Of a DNA stretch of 19,435 nt, positions 1 to 6,232 are shown in pieces (positions within the stretch are counted from its first letter, which is position 1; each line of letters starts with the position of its first letter). The notes under the pieces were generated by a model. That model saw only the letters and a program-made list of their open reading frames with translations. It was not told the origin of the DNA and ran no database searches. Position numbers and translations under genes: made by a program. The DNA comes from Acidimicrobiia bacterium (GTDB lineage: Bacteria > Actinomycetota > Acidimicrobiia > Spongiisociales > UBA5794), in contig JABDIW010000255.1 of assembly GCA_013003515.1 (NCBI GenBank), forward strand, positions 1-19,435. Direction: 5' to 3'.

Positions 1-1286
1 TCAATTCCCCGGTCGTCAAAGCGGACCCTCTCCGCTTCTCCGAGGCCGGGGTGCGCGAAGTGGTTCGGACGGTCCTGCTGCCGCTGTGGAACTCGTTCGC
101 GTTCTTCACGACGTATGCCATCGCAGACGGCGTCACCGTGGAGGACCTGCGGTCGGCCCCAGAAGTCGCCGACCGACCCGAGATGGACCGTTGGATCGTC
201 AGCACGCTGCAGAGCCTGGTCGCCGCCGTCAACGACGAGATGGAGGGATACCGGCTGCATGCCGTAGTGCCCCCGATCCTCGGCTTCATCGACGATCTCA
301 CCAACTGGTACATCCGCCGAAACCGGAGACGGTTCTGGTCGCAGCGCAGTGATTCCACTGAGGCCGACAAGATCGCCGCCTTTGCCACCCTGTACGAGGT
401 GCTGGTCACGTTCTCGAGCGTGGCGGCTCCGGTGATCCCGTTCGTCACCGAGGAGCTCTATCAGCAGCTCGTGGTGGCCGTGGACGACCAGGCCAGCGAC
501 AGCGTTCATCTACTCGACTACCCGGCTGTCGATCATCGCGCGATCGATCGCGATCTCGAACGGGCCATGGACGGGGTCCGCACGGTCGTCAACCTGGGCC
601 GCGGCCTGCGTAAGGAGCACCAGATTCGGGTCCGCCAGCCGCTCCGGTCGCTGACGATCATCACCCGTGATGCGGCGCTACAGGAAGCCGTTGCCTCGCA
701 TCGTGACCTCATATCCGACGAACTCAACGTCAAGGAAGTCGTCGTGACCTCCGATGAGGGGGATCTCCTCCACCTCTCCGTGAAGCCCGACTACAAGATC
801 CTGGGTCCGAGGATCGGGGGCGAAGTCAAGGATGTGGCCGCGGCACTGACCGGGCTCTCGGACGACGACATCGCGGGTCTGCTCGATGGCGGCGTCCTCA
901 CGATCCTCGGCCACTCCATCGGCGACGGTGACGTCGTCGTGGAACGGACACCCCGCCCGGGCGTCGTCGTCGCGTCCTCGGGGCCTGTCGCAGTCGCCCT
1001 GGATTCGCAGCTCGACGACACGCTGCTCGTCGAGGGAGTCGCCCGCGAGCTGATCAGTCGCATCCAGCGGATCCGTCGTGACGAGGCACTCGATGTCTCA
1101 GACCGGATCGACCTGACCTGGGACTCGGACGACGAGCGGGTCGAAGCTGCGTTCGAGCTTCATGCCCGGCTCATCGCCGACGAGGTGCTGGCGGTTTCGA
1201 TCACCCGCAGCAGCGGTGAACATGAAATCGAGGTCAACGACGCCGGCGTGACGCTCGGCGTGCAGCGAGCAGCTCAGTCGTCGTAG
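1..1286 (+). CDS. ileS: Isoleucyl-tRNA synthetase, C-terminal part (5' end outside window)
   Basis: Charges tRNA-Ile with isoleucine in the cytoplasm. The reading frame is open from base 3 with no start needed, so the gene enters from the left edge and about 427 C-terminal residues are present, ending at TAG 1284-1286. The visible part starts NSPVVKADPLRFSEAGVREV, typical of the end of the class I catalytic core, followed by the WN-SFAFF segment and the anticodon-binding helical domain (FIDDLTNWYIRRNRRRFW). The GLRKEHQIRVRQPL motif and a C-terminal beta domain without the zinc-finger cysteines of E. coli IleS fit the eukaryote-like IleS type that is usual in actinobacteria. That type is known to include mupirocin-tolerant enzymes, but tolerance here is only inference. 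It is the only + strand gene and converges on the DivIVA-like gene with a 13-nt 3' overlap. In many Gram-positives ileS follows divIVA in the same direction, so its orientation here is different. Confidence 0.95.
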   Translation, partial: NSPVVKADPLRFSEAGVREVVRTVLLPLWNSFAFFTTYAIADGVTVEDLRSAPEVADRPEMDRWIVSTLQSLVAAVNDEMEGYRLHAVVPPILGFIDDLTNWYIRRNRRRFWSQRSDSTEADKIAAFATLYEVLVTFSSVAAPVIPFVTEELYQQLVVAVDDQASDSVHLLDYPAVDHRAIDRDLERAMDGVRTVVNLGRGLRKEHQIRVRQPLRSLTIITRDAALQEAVASHRDLISDELNVKEVVVTSDEGDLLHLSVKPDYKILGPRIGGEVKDVAAALTGLSDDDIAGLLDGGVLTILGHSIGDGDVVVERTPRPGVVVASSGPVAVALDSQLDDTLLVEGVARELISRIQRIRRDEALDVSDRIDLTWDSDDERVEAAFELHARLIADEVLAVSITRSSGEHEIEVNDAGVTLGVQRAAQSS

Positions 1287-2911
1287 CGCTCGATGCGCTC
1301 GCGCAACCCGGCGAGACGACGCTGATAGAACCCGGGACGCCTCCGCGCCTCATCGATATCGCGGCTCAGGGATTCATCGTCGTCAGTCTCATCCGGTGCT
1401 GAGATCGACTTGGCGGCCCGGCGATCGAACAACGCGTCCGGTGGGGGCGTCGCGGCGTCTGCCGTCAGGTCGATGATGATGTCGGGACCTTCGAGCTCGA
1501 CGACGACGGGGACATCGGGCTCCGCGGGCTCGGCCGGCTGCTCCGCCATCTCCCCGGGCGGCCTCGCCGTGGTCTCTCCAACGGTCGCCAGCTCCTGGAG
1601 CGACGATGCAGTGACGGACCGGAACCGGCTTTCGGTGTCGGAGATCACGGCGCGAAGGGCATCGAGCCGTGACTCGAGAGCACGGATCTCACCGGCGCGT
1701 TCTGCTTCGAGCTGGGCCCACCGACGGGTGGCCTCGTCTTCGGTGGCGGCCATCTGGAGCGCCGCAGCCTCGAGCATCTGGTCGCTTTGACCCTTGGCGT
1801 CCTCCATCACGGCGAGCGCGATCGCCCGCGATGCGACAAGGAGCTCATCACCATCTGCGGTCGCGGTGTCACGTTCCCTGGCGGCAGCAATCTCGTCCTC
1901 GATCGCCCTGCCCCGTGCGGCAAACGCGAGCGACTCAGCCCGCTCTCGGGCCTCGGCCACGATCGTGGCCGCCTCCTGCTCGGCGCGGGCACGCGTTGCG
2001 CCAAGCTCGTCCTCGAGCTCAGCGCGACGCGAAGCGGTCTCTTCGTGGGTGCCGGCAGCAGTCGCCTTGGCCGTATCGAGGAGAGCAGCTGCGTCTTCGG
2101 AAGCCGCACGGATGACGCGCTCTGCTTCCTCATGAGTAGACGAGAGTCGCCGATCGATCTCACTCTGCATCGCGGCGCTCTCGGCGGCGAGGCGCTGGCC
2201 CACATTCGATGATTCCTCGAGCGCAGAGCTCAGGATGGACCTCGCTTCTCGGTGCGCCGCGGCCACCGCGGCTTCGGCATCGGCGGCGGCCGCCTCGACG
2301 AGCCGGCGGCGGTCGGCATCGGCTTTGGCCCCGGCCGCTGCGAGGTCCTGAACGAGCGACGCCTCACGCTGCTCCAGCTCGTGTTCACGGGCTGCAACGC
2401 CTTCGAGGCGCCGGCCGCGCTCGTCCTCGAGGGTGCGGCGCCCGGCTACGAGGATCTCCGCTGCCGCCTGATCGGCCTCGTTCTTGACGATCTCTGCCTG
2501 GTCGAGCCGGCTTTGCGCCTCTGCCAACAACGCTGTGCGCTGCGCCTCGGTCATTTCGAGAGCGTGACGCCGGTCGCCGGCGAGACGATCACGGAACTGG
2601 GCGGCCTCGGCCCGAAGCTGCTCGGCCTCTTCACCGATCCGGTCCGCTTCCTTTCGCGCCTTCGCCAGCAGGTCCTGGCGAGCGTCGGCGGCGTGGAGGA
2701 AAGCGAGCTCGGATTGGGCGACCCGCCCATCGATGGTCGCCACCTTGCCTTCGAGCTCCCGGATGCGTTGCGAGGCGAGGTTCAACTCACGTTCGTAGGT
2801 GCGCAGCGAGCGGGCGGCGCGCGCCTGAAAGGCGGCCACCTCCTCTGCGTCGAGCCCCTTGCGAACCGTGGAGAACCGCTCCGCCTCTGCTTGGTATGAG
2901 GTGAAGTCCAT
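1274..2911 (-). CDS. DivIVA-domain-like long coiled-coil protein (545 aa)
   Basis: Probable polar or septal scaffold protein. The N-terminus (residues 1-30, with FSTVRKGLDAEEVAAF) resembles the membrane-binding DivIVA head, whose usual pattern is F-x-x-x-x-x-G-Y-x-x-x-E-V-D-x-F. It is divergent: Leu replaces the usual Tyr and Ala the usual Asp. Residues about 35-440 are nearly uninterrupted Ala/Glu/Arg-rich coiled coil. Residues about 445-520 are Pro/Glu/Asp-rich and probably disordered, with one hydrophobic patch (VVVELEGPDIIIDL). The last 25 residues form a basic tail (RRRPGFYQRRLAGLRERIERYDD region). Classical DivIVA/Wag31 proteins are about 160-300 aa, so this one is large and closer in build to the Streptomyces Scy/FilP-type scaffolds; homology to those is not shown. 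I chose ATG 2911 over a TTG at 2956 because the DivIVA-like head begins there. It has no Shine-Dalgarno sequence but does have a -10-like box close upstream. It follows yggT after 48 nt, the position of divIVA in Gram-positives. Confidence 0.8.
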   Translation of the reverse strand: MDFTSYQAEAERFSTVRKGLDAEEVAAFQARAARSLRTYERELNLASQRIRELEGKVATIDGRVAQSELAFLHAADARQDLLAKARKEADRIGEEAEQLRAEAAQFRDRLAGDRRHALEMTEAQRTALLAEAQSRLDQAEIVKNEADQAAAEILVAGRRTLEDERGRRLEGVAAREHELEQREASLVQDLAAAGAKADADRRRLVEAAAADAEAAVAAAHREARSILSSALEESSNVGQRLAAESAAMQSEIDRRLSSTHEEAERVIRAASEDAAALLDTAKATAAGTHEETASRRAELEDELGATRARAEQEAATIVAEARERAESLAFAARGRAIEDEIAAARERDTATADGDELLVASRAIALAVMEDAKGQSDQMLEAAALQMAATEDEATRRWAQLEAERAGEIRALESRLDALRAVISDTESRFRSVTASSLQELATVGETTARPPGEMAEQPAEPAEPDVPVVVELEGPDIIIDLTADAATPPPDALFDRRAAKSISAPDETDDDESLSRDIDEARRRPGFYQRRLAGLRERIERYDD

Positions 2912-2921
2912 GCGCGCAGAG

Positions 2922-2927
2922 ATAGTA
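2922..2927 (-). promoter_or_regulatory. Candidate -10 box, near-leaderless start of the DivIVA-like gene
   Basis: On the - strand TACTAT ends 10 nt before ATG 2911, and no Shine-Dalgarno sequence lies between them. A transcript starting 6-7 nt past this box would have a leader of only 3-4 nt, as in the leaderless mRNAs that are common in actinobacteria. The nearest TTG-type -35 (TTGCCA, 2951-2956) is 23 nt upstream of the box, which is too far for a normal spacer, so the call rests on the -10 alone. Confidence 0.3.
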
Positions 2928-2959
2928 ACGCCGACGGAGAGCGCGCGTTCTGGCAACGA

Positions 2960-3217
2960 TCAGCAGGCTGCGGTGCGGATGACCCAGAGAACGACAAATA
3001 CTGCGATGACCGAGAGGTCGAGAGCCGCGTTGCCGATCCGGACCGGGGGCAGCACGGCTCGAATCGGACGCAGAATGGGGTTGATGCCCTTACCGATCAG
3101 GTCGTAGAGGCTGCGCACCGGGTGACCCCACGGGATGCGGCCCAGCTCGACGATCCACCCGAGGATCACCCAGCCGAACAGGATCAAGACCGCGATGGTG
3201 GCGATGGTGCAGATCAT
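2960..3217 (-). CDS. yggT: YggT family small integral membrane protein (85 aa)
   Basis: Small membrane protein of the YggT/YlmG family, placed beside sepF in many bacteria and plants and linked to division or membrane organisation; the molecular role is not firmly known. Two hydrophobic segments are visible, residues about 3-25 and 62-83. They flank the family signature region with RSLYDLIGKGINPILRPIRAVLPP, here partly quoted, in which the N-P-x-L-x-P-x-R core is intact. The length is normal for a one-unit YggT. The ATG lies 4 nt after the sepF stop with only a weak ribosome site, so it is probably translated by coupling with sepF. The S4-domain gene ylmH that often follows it in Gram-positives is absent here. 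Confidence 0.9.
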   Translation of the reverse strand: MICTIATIAVLILFGWVILGWIVELGRIPWGHPVRSLYDLIGKGINPILRPIRAVLPPVRIGNAALDLSVIAVFVVLWVIRTAAC

Positions 3218-3221
3218 CTGA

Positions 3222-3830
3222 TCACTCGGACACAGAAGCGGCGTACAGGCCGAGGCCGACGAGACGGTCCCGTTCGTGATCGGGGAGCGCGAACGAGCCC
3301 GGCGCCACCAGGATCACACCCTGGTTGATCTTGCGCATCGTTCCATCGAGTGCATAGGTGAGCCCGGACGAGAAGTCGACGAGCCGACGAACCATCTCGG
3401 GCTCTGTGGACCGAAGATCCAGCACGACGGCACGCCGCTCCCGGATCATGTCGGCGAGGCGCTGGGCATCGCTGAACACCTTCGCCACGATGATCTCGGT
3501 CGAACCGGCCGGAATCGGCGTGACCGTTCCACCTCCATCGGATCCAGAGTCTCCGTCGCCGAGCAGTCGGCGGCGGCGCTTGGTCGGAGGTTCGACCCGG
3601 CGACCCGCAACACCGCCGTGGGTCTTGATCGGCACGGGAGCCGCCGTCTGGGGTTCAGCTTGAGGAGCGGCTTGGGGAGTCTCAACGACAGGCGTTTCGG
3701 CGACTCCTGTCTCACTTTCGACCGGCAACGGCTCGATGGTGTCGAACGCGGGTACTTCTTCGGCGGTGGTGGACTCTTCCTCATCCACCAGCCCGAGGAA
3801 GAACATCACCTTCTGCCAACTCGAAGCCAT
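3222..3830 (-). CDS. sepF: Cell division protein SepF (202 aa)
   Basis: Binds the C-terminal tail of FtsZ and tethers it to the membrane. In actinobacteria lacking FtsA it is the main FtsZ anchor, and no ftsA is present in this cluster. Residues 1-15 (MASSWQKVMFFLGLV) form the amphipathic membrane-targeting helix. Residues 16-108 are a Pro/Glu/Ala-rich linker with a basic patch KRRRR near 84-88. Residues about 109-195 are the SepF core, including RRAVVLDLR, the MVRRLVDFSSGLTYAL stretch and GVILVAP. The start is ATG 3830, not an upstream in-frame codon at 3872: it fits the membrane helix and has AGGGAG 8 nt upstream. It begins 4 nt after the yggS stop and is followed 4 nt later by yggT. Confidence 0.95.
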   Translation of the reverse strand: MASSWQKVMFFLGLVDEEESTTAEEVPAFDTIEPLPVESETGVAETPVVETPQAAPQAEPQTAAPVPIKTHGGVAGRRVEPPTKRRRRLLGDGDSGSDGGGTVTPIPAGSTEIIVAKVFSDAQRLADMIRERRAVVLDLRSTEPEMVRRLVDFSSGLTYALDGTMRKINQGVILVAPGSFALPDHERDRLVGLGLYAASVSE

Positions 3831-3834
3831 GTCA

Positions 3835-4479
3835 TCAACTCCCTGACCGGGGATCAAAGATAGCCCGTCCAATGCGGATCATGGTCGCGCCCTCCTCGAT
3901 GGCGATCTCGAAATCGTCCGTCATCCCCATCGACAGAGCCATCCCCGGCCCGAGTTGCGAGCCCAGCGTCGCCAGCGAGCGGAACCAGCCTCGAACCTGA
4001 TCGGGCGTCCCCTGCTTGGGGATGGTCATCAGCCCCCGAACATCGATACCAAGACCGGCGCAATGCTGGGCGTAACCGGCAACGTCGCCAGGGTCCAGGC
4101 CGTGCTTGAGGGGATCCGCCGAGATGTTGACCTGGATCAGCGCCGGGGGTGACCCCGGATCGCCGGCCCATCGCTCGGCGAGGCGCTCACCGACCAGCGA
4201 GTGCAGGAGGTGAACGTGCTCTCTCACCCTCCGCGCCTTGTTGGATTGAAGGGTTCCGACGAAGTGCCACCGGATGTCTCCTGGTAGCGCCAGTGCCTTG
4301 GCCACGAGCTCGTCGGCACGGTTCTCACCGAAGTCGCGGTGACCGGCTTCGTAGCACTCGAGTACCTGGTCCACCGACCGCCCCTTCGACACAGCAACGA
4401 GCGTGACCGACCCGGGTGGCCGGCCGGCACGCGCTTCGGCGGCCGCAACGCGGCGCTTCACCGATTCGAGGGCATCCAT
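3835..4479 (-). CDS. yggS: YggS/YlmE family PLP-binding protein (214 aa)
   Basis: Pyridoxal 5'-phosphate-binding protein with an alanine-racemase-like TIM barrel fold, involved in vitamin B6 and amino-acid homeostasis; no enzymatic activity is established for the family. The PLP lysine is K32 in LVAVSKG. Other family motifs are FGENRADE, WHFVGTLQSNKAR and the phosphate-binding C-terminal run SMGMTDDFEIAIEEG followed by MIRIGRAIF. The length is slightly below the usual 220-235 aa. Its start lies inside the end of pgeF (22-nt overlap). Location between pgeF and sepF is the classic ylmD-ylmE-ylmF order, although the link to division is indirect. Confidence 0.95.
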   Translation of the reverse strand: MDALESVKRRVAAAEARAGRPPGSVTLVAVSKGRSVDQVLECYEAGHRDFGENRADELVAKALALPGDIRWHFVGTLQSNKARRVREHVHLLHSLVGERLAERWAGDPGSPPALIQVNISADPLKHGLDPGDVAGYAQHCAGLGIDVRGLMTIPKQGTPDQVRGWFRSLATLGSQLGPGMALSMGMTDDFEIAIEEGATMIRIGRAIFDPRSGS

Positions 4480-5084
4480 CCGATTGCAGCCTGTCTCTTG
4501 GGGGTGTTGTCGCGTCGGTGCGAGAAGTACCCATCATCACACCTCGTGCAGTGGCCGATCTGGTGCACCTCGACTCCGGCCATGGTGTCGGAGACGAAGC
4601 CGGCCACGTCGACGCTGACGGTGCCCCACGTCGTGGTGGACACATACCCGGGGAAGAGCTGGGCGACCTCGGGTCCCACCTCGTAGCAGCAGGGACCGAT
4701 CGATGGCCCGATGGCAGCTCGAACCGGGTCGTGACCGAGATCTCGCATCCGGTCCAGTGTCGCCTGGACGATCCCCGCAGCTGCTCCCCGCCACCCGGCG
4801 TGGACCACGGCGACTGCCTCATCTGCCTCGATCACCATCCCGACACAGTCGGCCGTGAACACTGCGACTGCGACGCCGGCGGCGCCGGTGATGAGGGCGT
4901 CGCCTTCGCCCTGGATACCCCCGCTCTCCGCCAGGAGCACGGTGTCTCCGTGCACCTGGACGGCCGTCGCCCACTCGATGGGTATTCCGACGCGAGCGGC
5001 AAACGTCTCACGAGCGTCGCGATCGCCGCGAACGTCACCGTCCGGAGCGGCGGAGAAGGCCGCGCCCCGGAAGCCCGGGATCAT
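4458..5084 (-). CDS. pgeF: PgeF/YfiH (YlmD) laccase-domain protein, short N-terminus (208 aa)
   Basis: Member of the multicopper-like YfiH family. E. coli PgeF removes L-Ser-containing muropeptide precursor errors made by MurC, and other members act as purine nucleoside phosphorylases or adenosine deaminases, so the precise substrate here is open. The metal and active-site motifs are complete: QVHG (His45), TADC (Cys80), HAGWRG (His95), IGPSIGPCCYEV, and CTRC with YFSHRRD near the C-terminus. The N-terminus lacks the usual GGVS...SLNLG segment: AAFS at 8-11 runs almost directly into the helix before VGIP. No start codon lies farther upstream in frame, so this is a real feature of the gene or an old deletion. 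The ATG overlaps the ftsZ stop (ATGA). Confidence 0.93.
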   Translation of the reverse strand: MIPGFRGAAFSAAPDGDVRGDRDARETFAARVGIPIEWATAVQVHGDTVLLAESGGIQGEGDALITGAAGVAVAVFTADCVGMVIEADEAVAVVHAGWRGAAAGIVQATLDRMRDLGHDPVRAAIGPSIGPCCYEVGPEVAQLFPGYVSTTTWGTVSVDVAGFVSDTMAGVEVHQIGHCTRCDDGYFSHRRDNTPKRQAAIGWMPSNR

Positions 5085-6130
5085 CCCTGGACGAAGCCAG
5101 GGATGTCGAGGTCCTCGTCACCAGGACTCGGACTGAACTCGACGCCGGTGGAGGCGCCGCTGCGGCGGCCACGATCGAACCCGGCTGCGATCACGGTGAC
5201 CTTCATCTCATCATCCATCGTGTCGTCGATGACGGACCCGAAGATGATGTTGGCGTCCGCATCGCAGTGGTCGGCGATCAGATTGGCCGCCGTGTTGACC
5301 TCATGGAGGCTCATGTCGCCGGGTCCCGAGATCGACAGCAAGACGCCGCGGGCGCCTTCCATGGAGGTCTCGAGGAGCGGCGAGGAGATGGCCTTCTCGG
5401 CCGCTTGCTCGGCACGGTTCTCACCGGACGACCGGCCGATCCCCATCACCGCCGAGCCGGCTTCAGACATGACCGTGCGGACGTCGGCGAAGTCGACGTT
5501 GATGAGTCCGGGGGTCGTGATCAGATCGGTGATGCCCTTGACCCCGTTGGTCAGCACGTCATCGGCGAGTTGGAACGCCTCGAGGACGGGCGTCTTCGGG
5601 TCGGCGATCTCGAGCAGACGCTCGTTGGGGATGATGATGAGGGTGTCGACGGCGGTCTTCAGCGCCTGGATGCCCTGCTCGGCCTGAACAGAGCGGCGCC
5701 GTCCTTCGAAGCCGAAGGGCCTGGTGACGACGCCAACGGTGAGCGCACCGATCGACCGTGACACCTCGGCGACGACCGGAGCGCCACCGGTTCCGGTGCC
5801 CCCGCCCTCACCTGCGGTGATGAACACCATGTCGGCGCCGCGCAGCGCCTCCTCGATCTCGTCGCGATGCTCGTCGGCAGCCTGACGACCGATCTCCGGA
5901 TCCGCCCCGGCACCGAGACCGCGTGTCGCGTCACGCCCGATATCGAGCTTGACGTCGGCATCAGACATCAGCAGCGCCTGGGCGTCGGTGTTGATCGCGA
6001 TGAACTCGACACCCGACACATCCGCATCGACCATTCGGTTGACGGCATTGACACCGCCACCGCCGATACCGACGACCTTGATGACGGCGAGATAGCTGTG
6101 TGGGCTGCGGGAATCTGTCACGGGATTCAT
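5081..6130 (-). CDS. ftsZ: Cell division GTPase FtsZ (349 aa)
   Basis: Tubulin-like GTPase that polymerises into the division ring. Visible motifs are VVGIGGGGVNAVNRM (19-33), NTDAQAL (47-53), the signature GEGGGTGTG (107-115) with Glu where most bacteria have Met, as in Streptomyces FtsZ, and the T7 loop NVDFAD (211-216) with the catalytic Asp residues. The globular domain ends near 319. The C-terminal SepF-binding peptide is DLDIPGFVQ, and only about 19 residues separate the two, a very short linker. Start choice: ATG 6130 directly abuts GAGGAG, leaving no spacing, while an in-frame GTG three codons later (6121) has GAGGAG at a normal 9 nt. The true start may therefore be GTG 6121 (346 aa). 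A 102-nt gap separates it from ftsQ, the largest in the core block except the ftsL-ftsI interval. Confidence 0.98.
   Translation of the reverse strand: MNPVTDSRSPHSYLAVIKVVGIGGGGVNAVNRMVDADVSGVEFIAINTDAQALLMSDADVKLDIGRDATRGLGAGADPEIGRQAADEHRDEIEEALRGADMVFITAGEGGGTGTGGAPVVAEVSRSIGALTVGVVTRPFGFEGRRRSVQAEQGIQALKTAVDTLIIIPNERLLEIADPKTPVLEAFQLADDVLTNGVKGITDLITTPGLINVDFADVRTVMSEAGSAVMGIGRSSGENRAEQAAEKAISSPLLETSMEGARGVLLSISGPGDMSLHEVNTAANLIADHCDADANIIFGSVIDDTMDDEMKVTVIAAGFDRGRRSGASTGVEFSPSPGDEDLDIPGFVQG
5082..5105 (-). promoter_or_regulatory. Hairpin at the ftsZ/pgeF junction covering the pgeF start
   Basis: A perfect 9-bp inverted repeat (5082-5090 with 5097-5105, 6-nt loop) spans the last codons of ftsZ. 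In the mRNA the 3' arm, CCAGGGATG, contains the pgeF AUG and the adjacent AGGG that would serve as its ribosome site. Ribosomes finishing ftsZ would melt the stem, so this looks like a coupling device. The 5' arm encodes the conserved IPG of the FtsZ tail, so part of the match may be coding constraint. Confidence 0.45.
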
Positions 6131-6164
6131 CTCCTCAGGATGCTCACCGGGCGGTGATCAACCG

Positions 6165-6170
6165 ATGGTA
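6165..6170 (-). promoter_or_regulatory. Candidate -10 box upstream of ftsZ
   Basis: TACCAT on the - strand fits the TAnnnT pattern and lies 34 nt before the ftsZ ATG at 6130, in the only sizeable gap of the ftsW-ftsZ region. No convincing -35 is seen 16-18 nt farther upstream. Dedicated ftsZ promoters between ftsQ and ftsZ are known in Streptomyces and Corynebacterium, which makes one plausible here. Confidence 0.25.
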
Positions 6171-6204
6171 AACACGCGCTACAGCCGCATGCCAGCCGGA
6201 AGTC

Positions 6205-6225
6205 TCGACCTCTTGTAGAGGTCGA
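6205..6225 (-). promoter_or_regulatory. Perfect hairpin between ftsQ and ftsZ
   Basis: The - strand reads TCGACCTCT-ACA-AGAGGTCGA, a 9-bp perfect stem with a 3-nt loop, starting 7 nt after the ftsQ stop. No T-run follows, so it is not a canonical intrinsic terminator. It could be a U-less terminator or attenuator that separates ftsZ expression from the upstream block, an RNA processing or stability element, or, as DNA, a palindromic operator of the ftsZ promoter. Which of these applies cannot be told from sequence. Confidence 0.5.
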
Positions 6226-6232
6226 AGGTGTG

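Noticed and set aside
1277..1323. Possible terminator around the ileS/DivIVA-like gene ends
   Set aside because: Only 5-6 bp arms with long loops and no T-run, lying within coding sequence. Not better than expected in GC-rich DNA.
2945..2956. TTGCCA as the -35 of the DivIVA-like gene promoter
   Set aside because: The 23-nt spacing to TACTAT is too long for a standard vegetative promoter.
4416..5687. 423-codon + strand frame across yggS, pgeF and ftsZ
   Set aside because: Antisense to three conserved genes, low-complexity translation and no motif. The same holds for the + strand frames at 12892-14169, 8186-9310 and 11462-12532.
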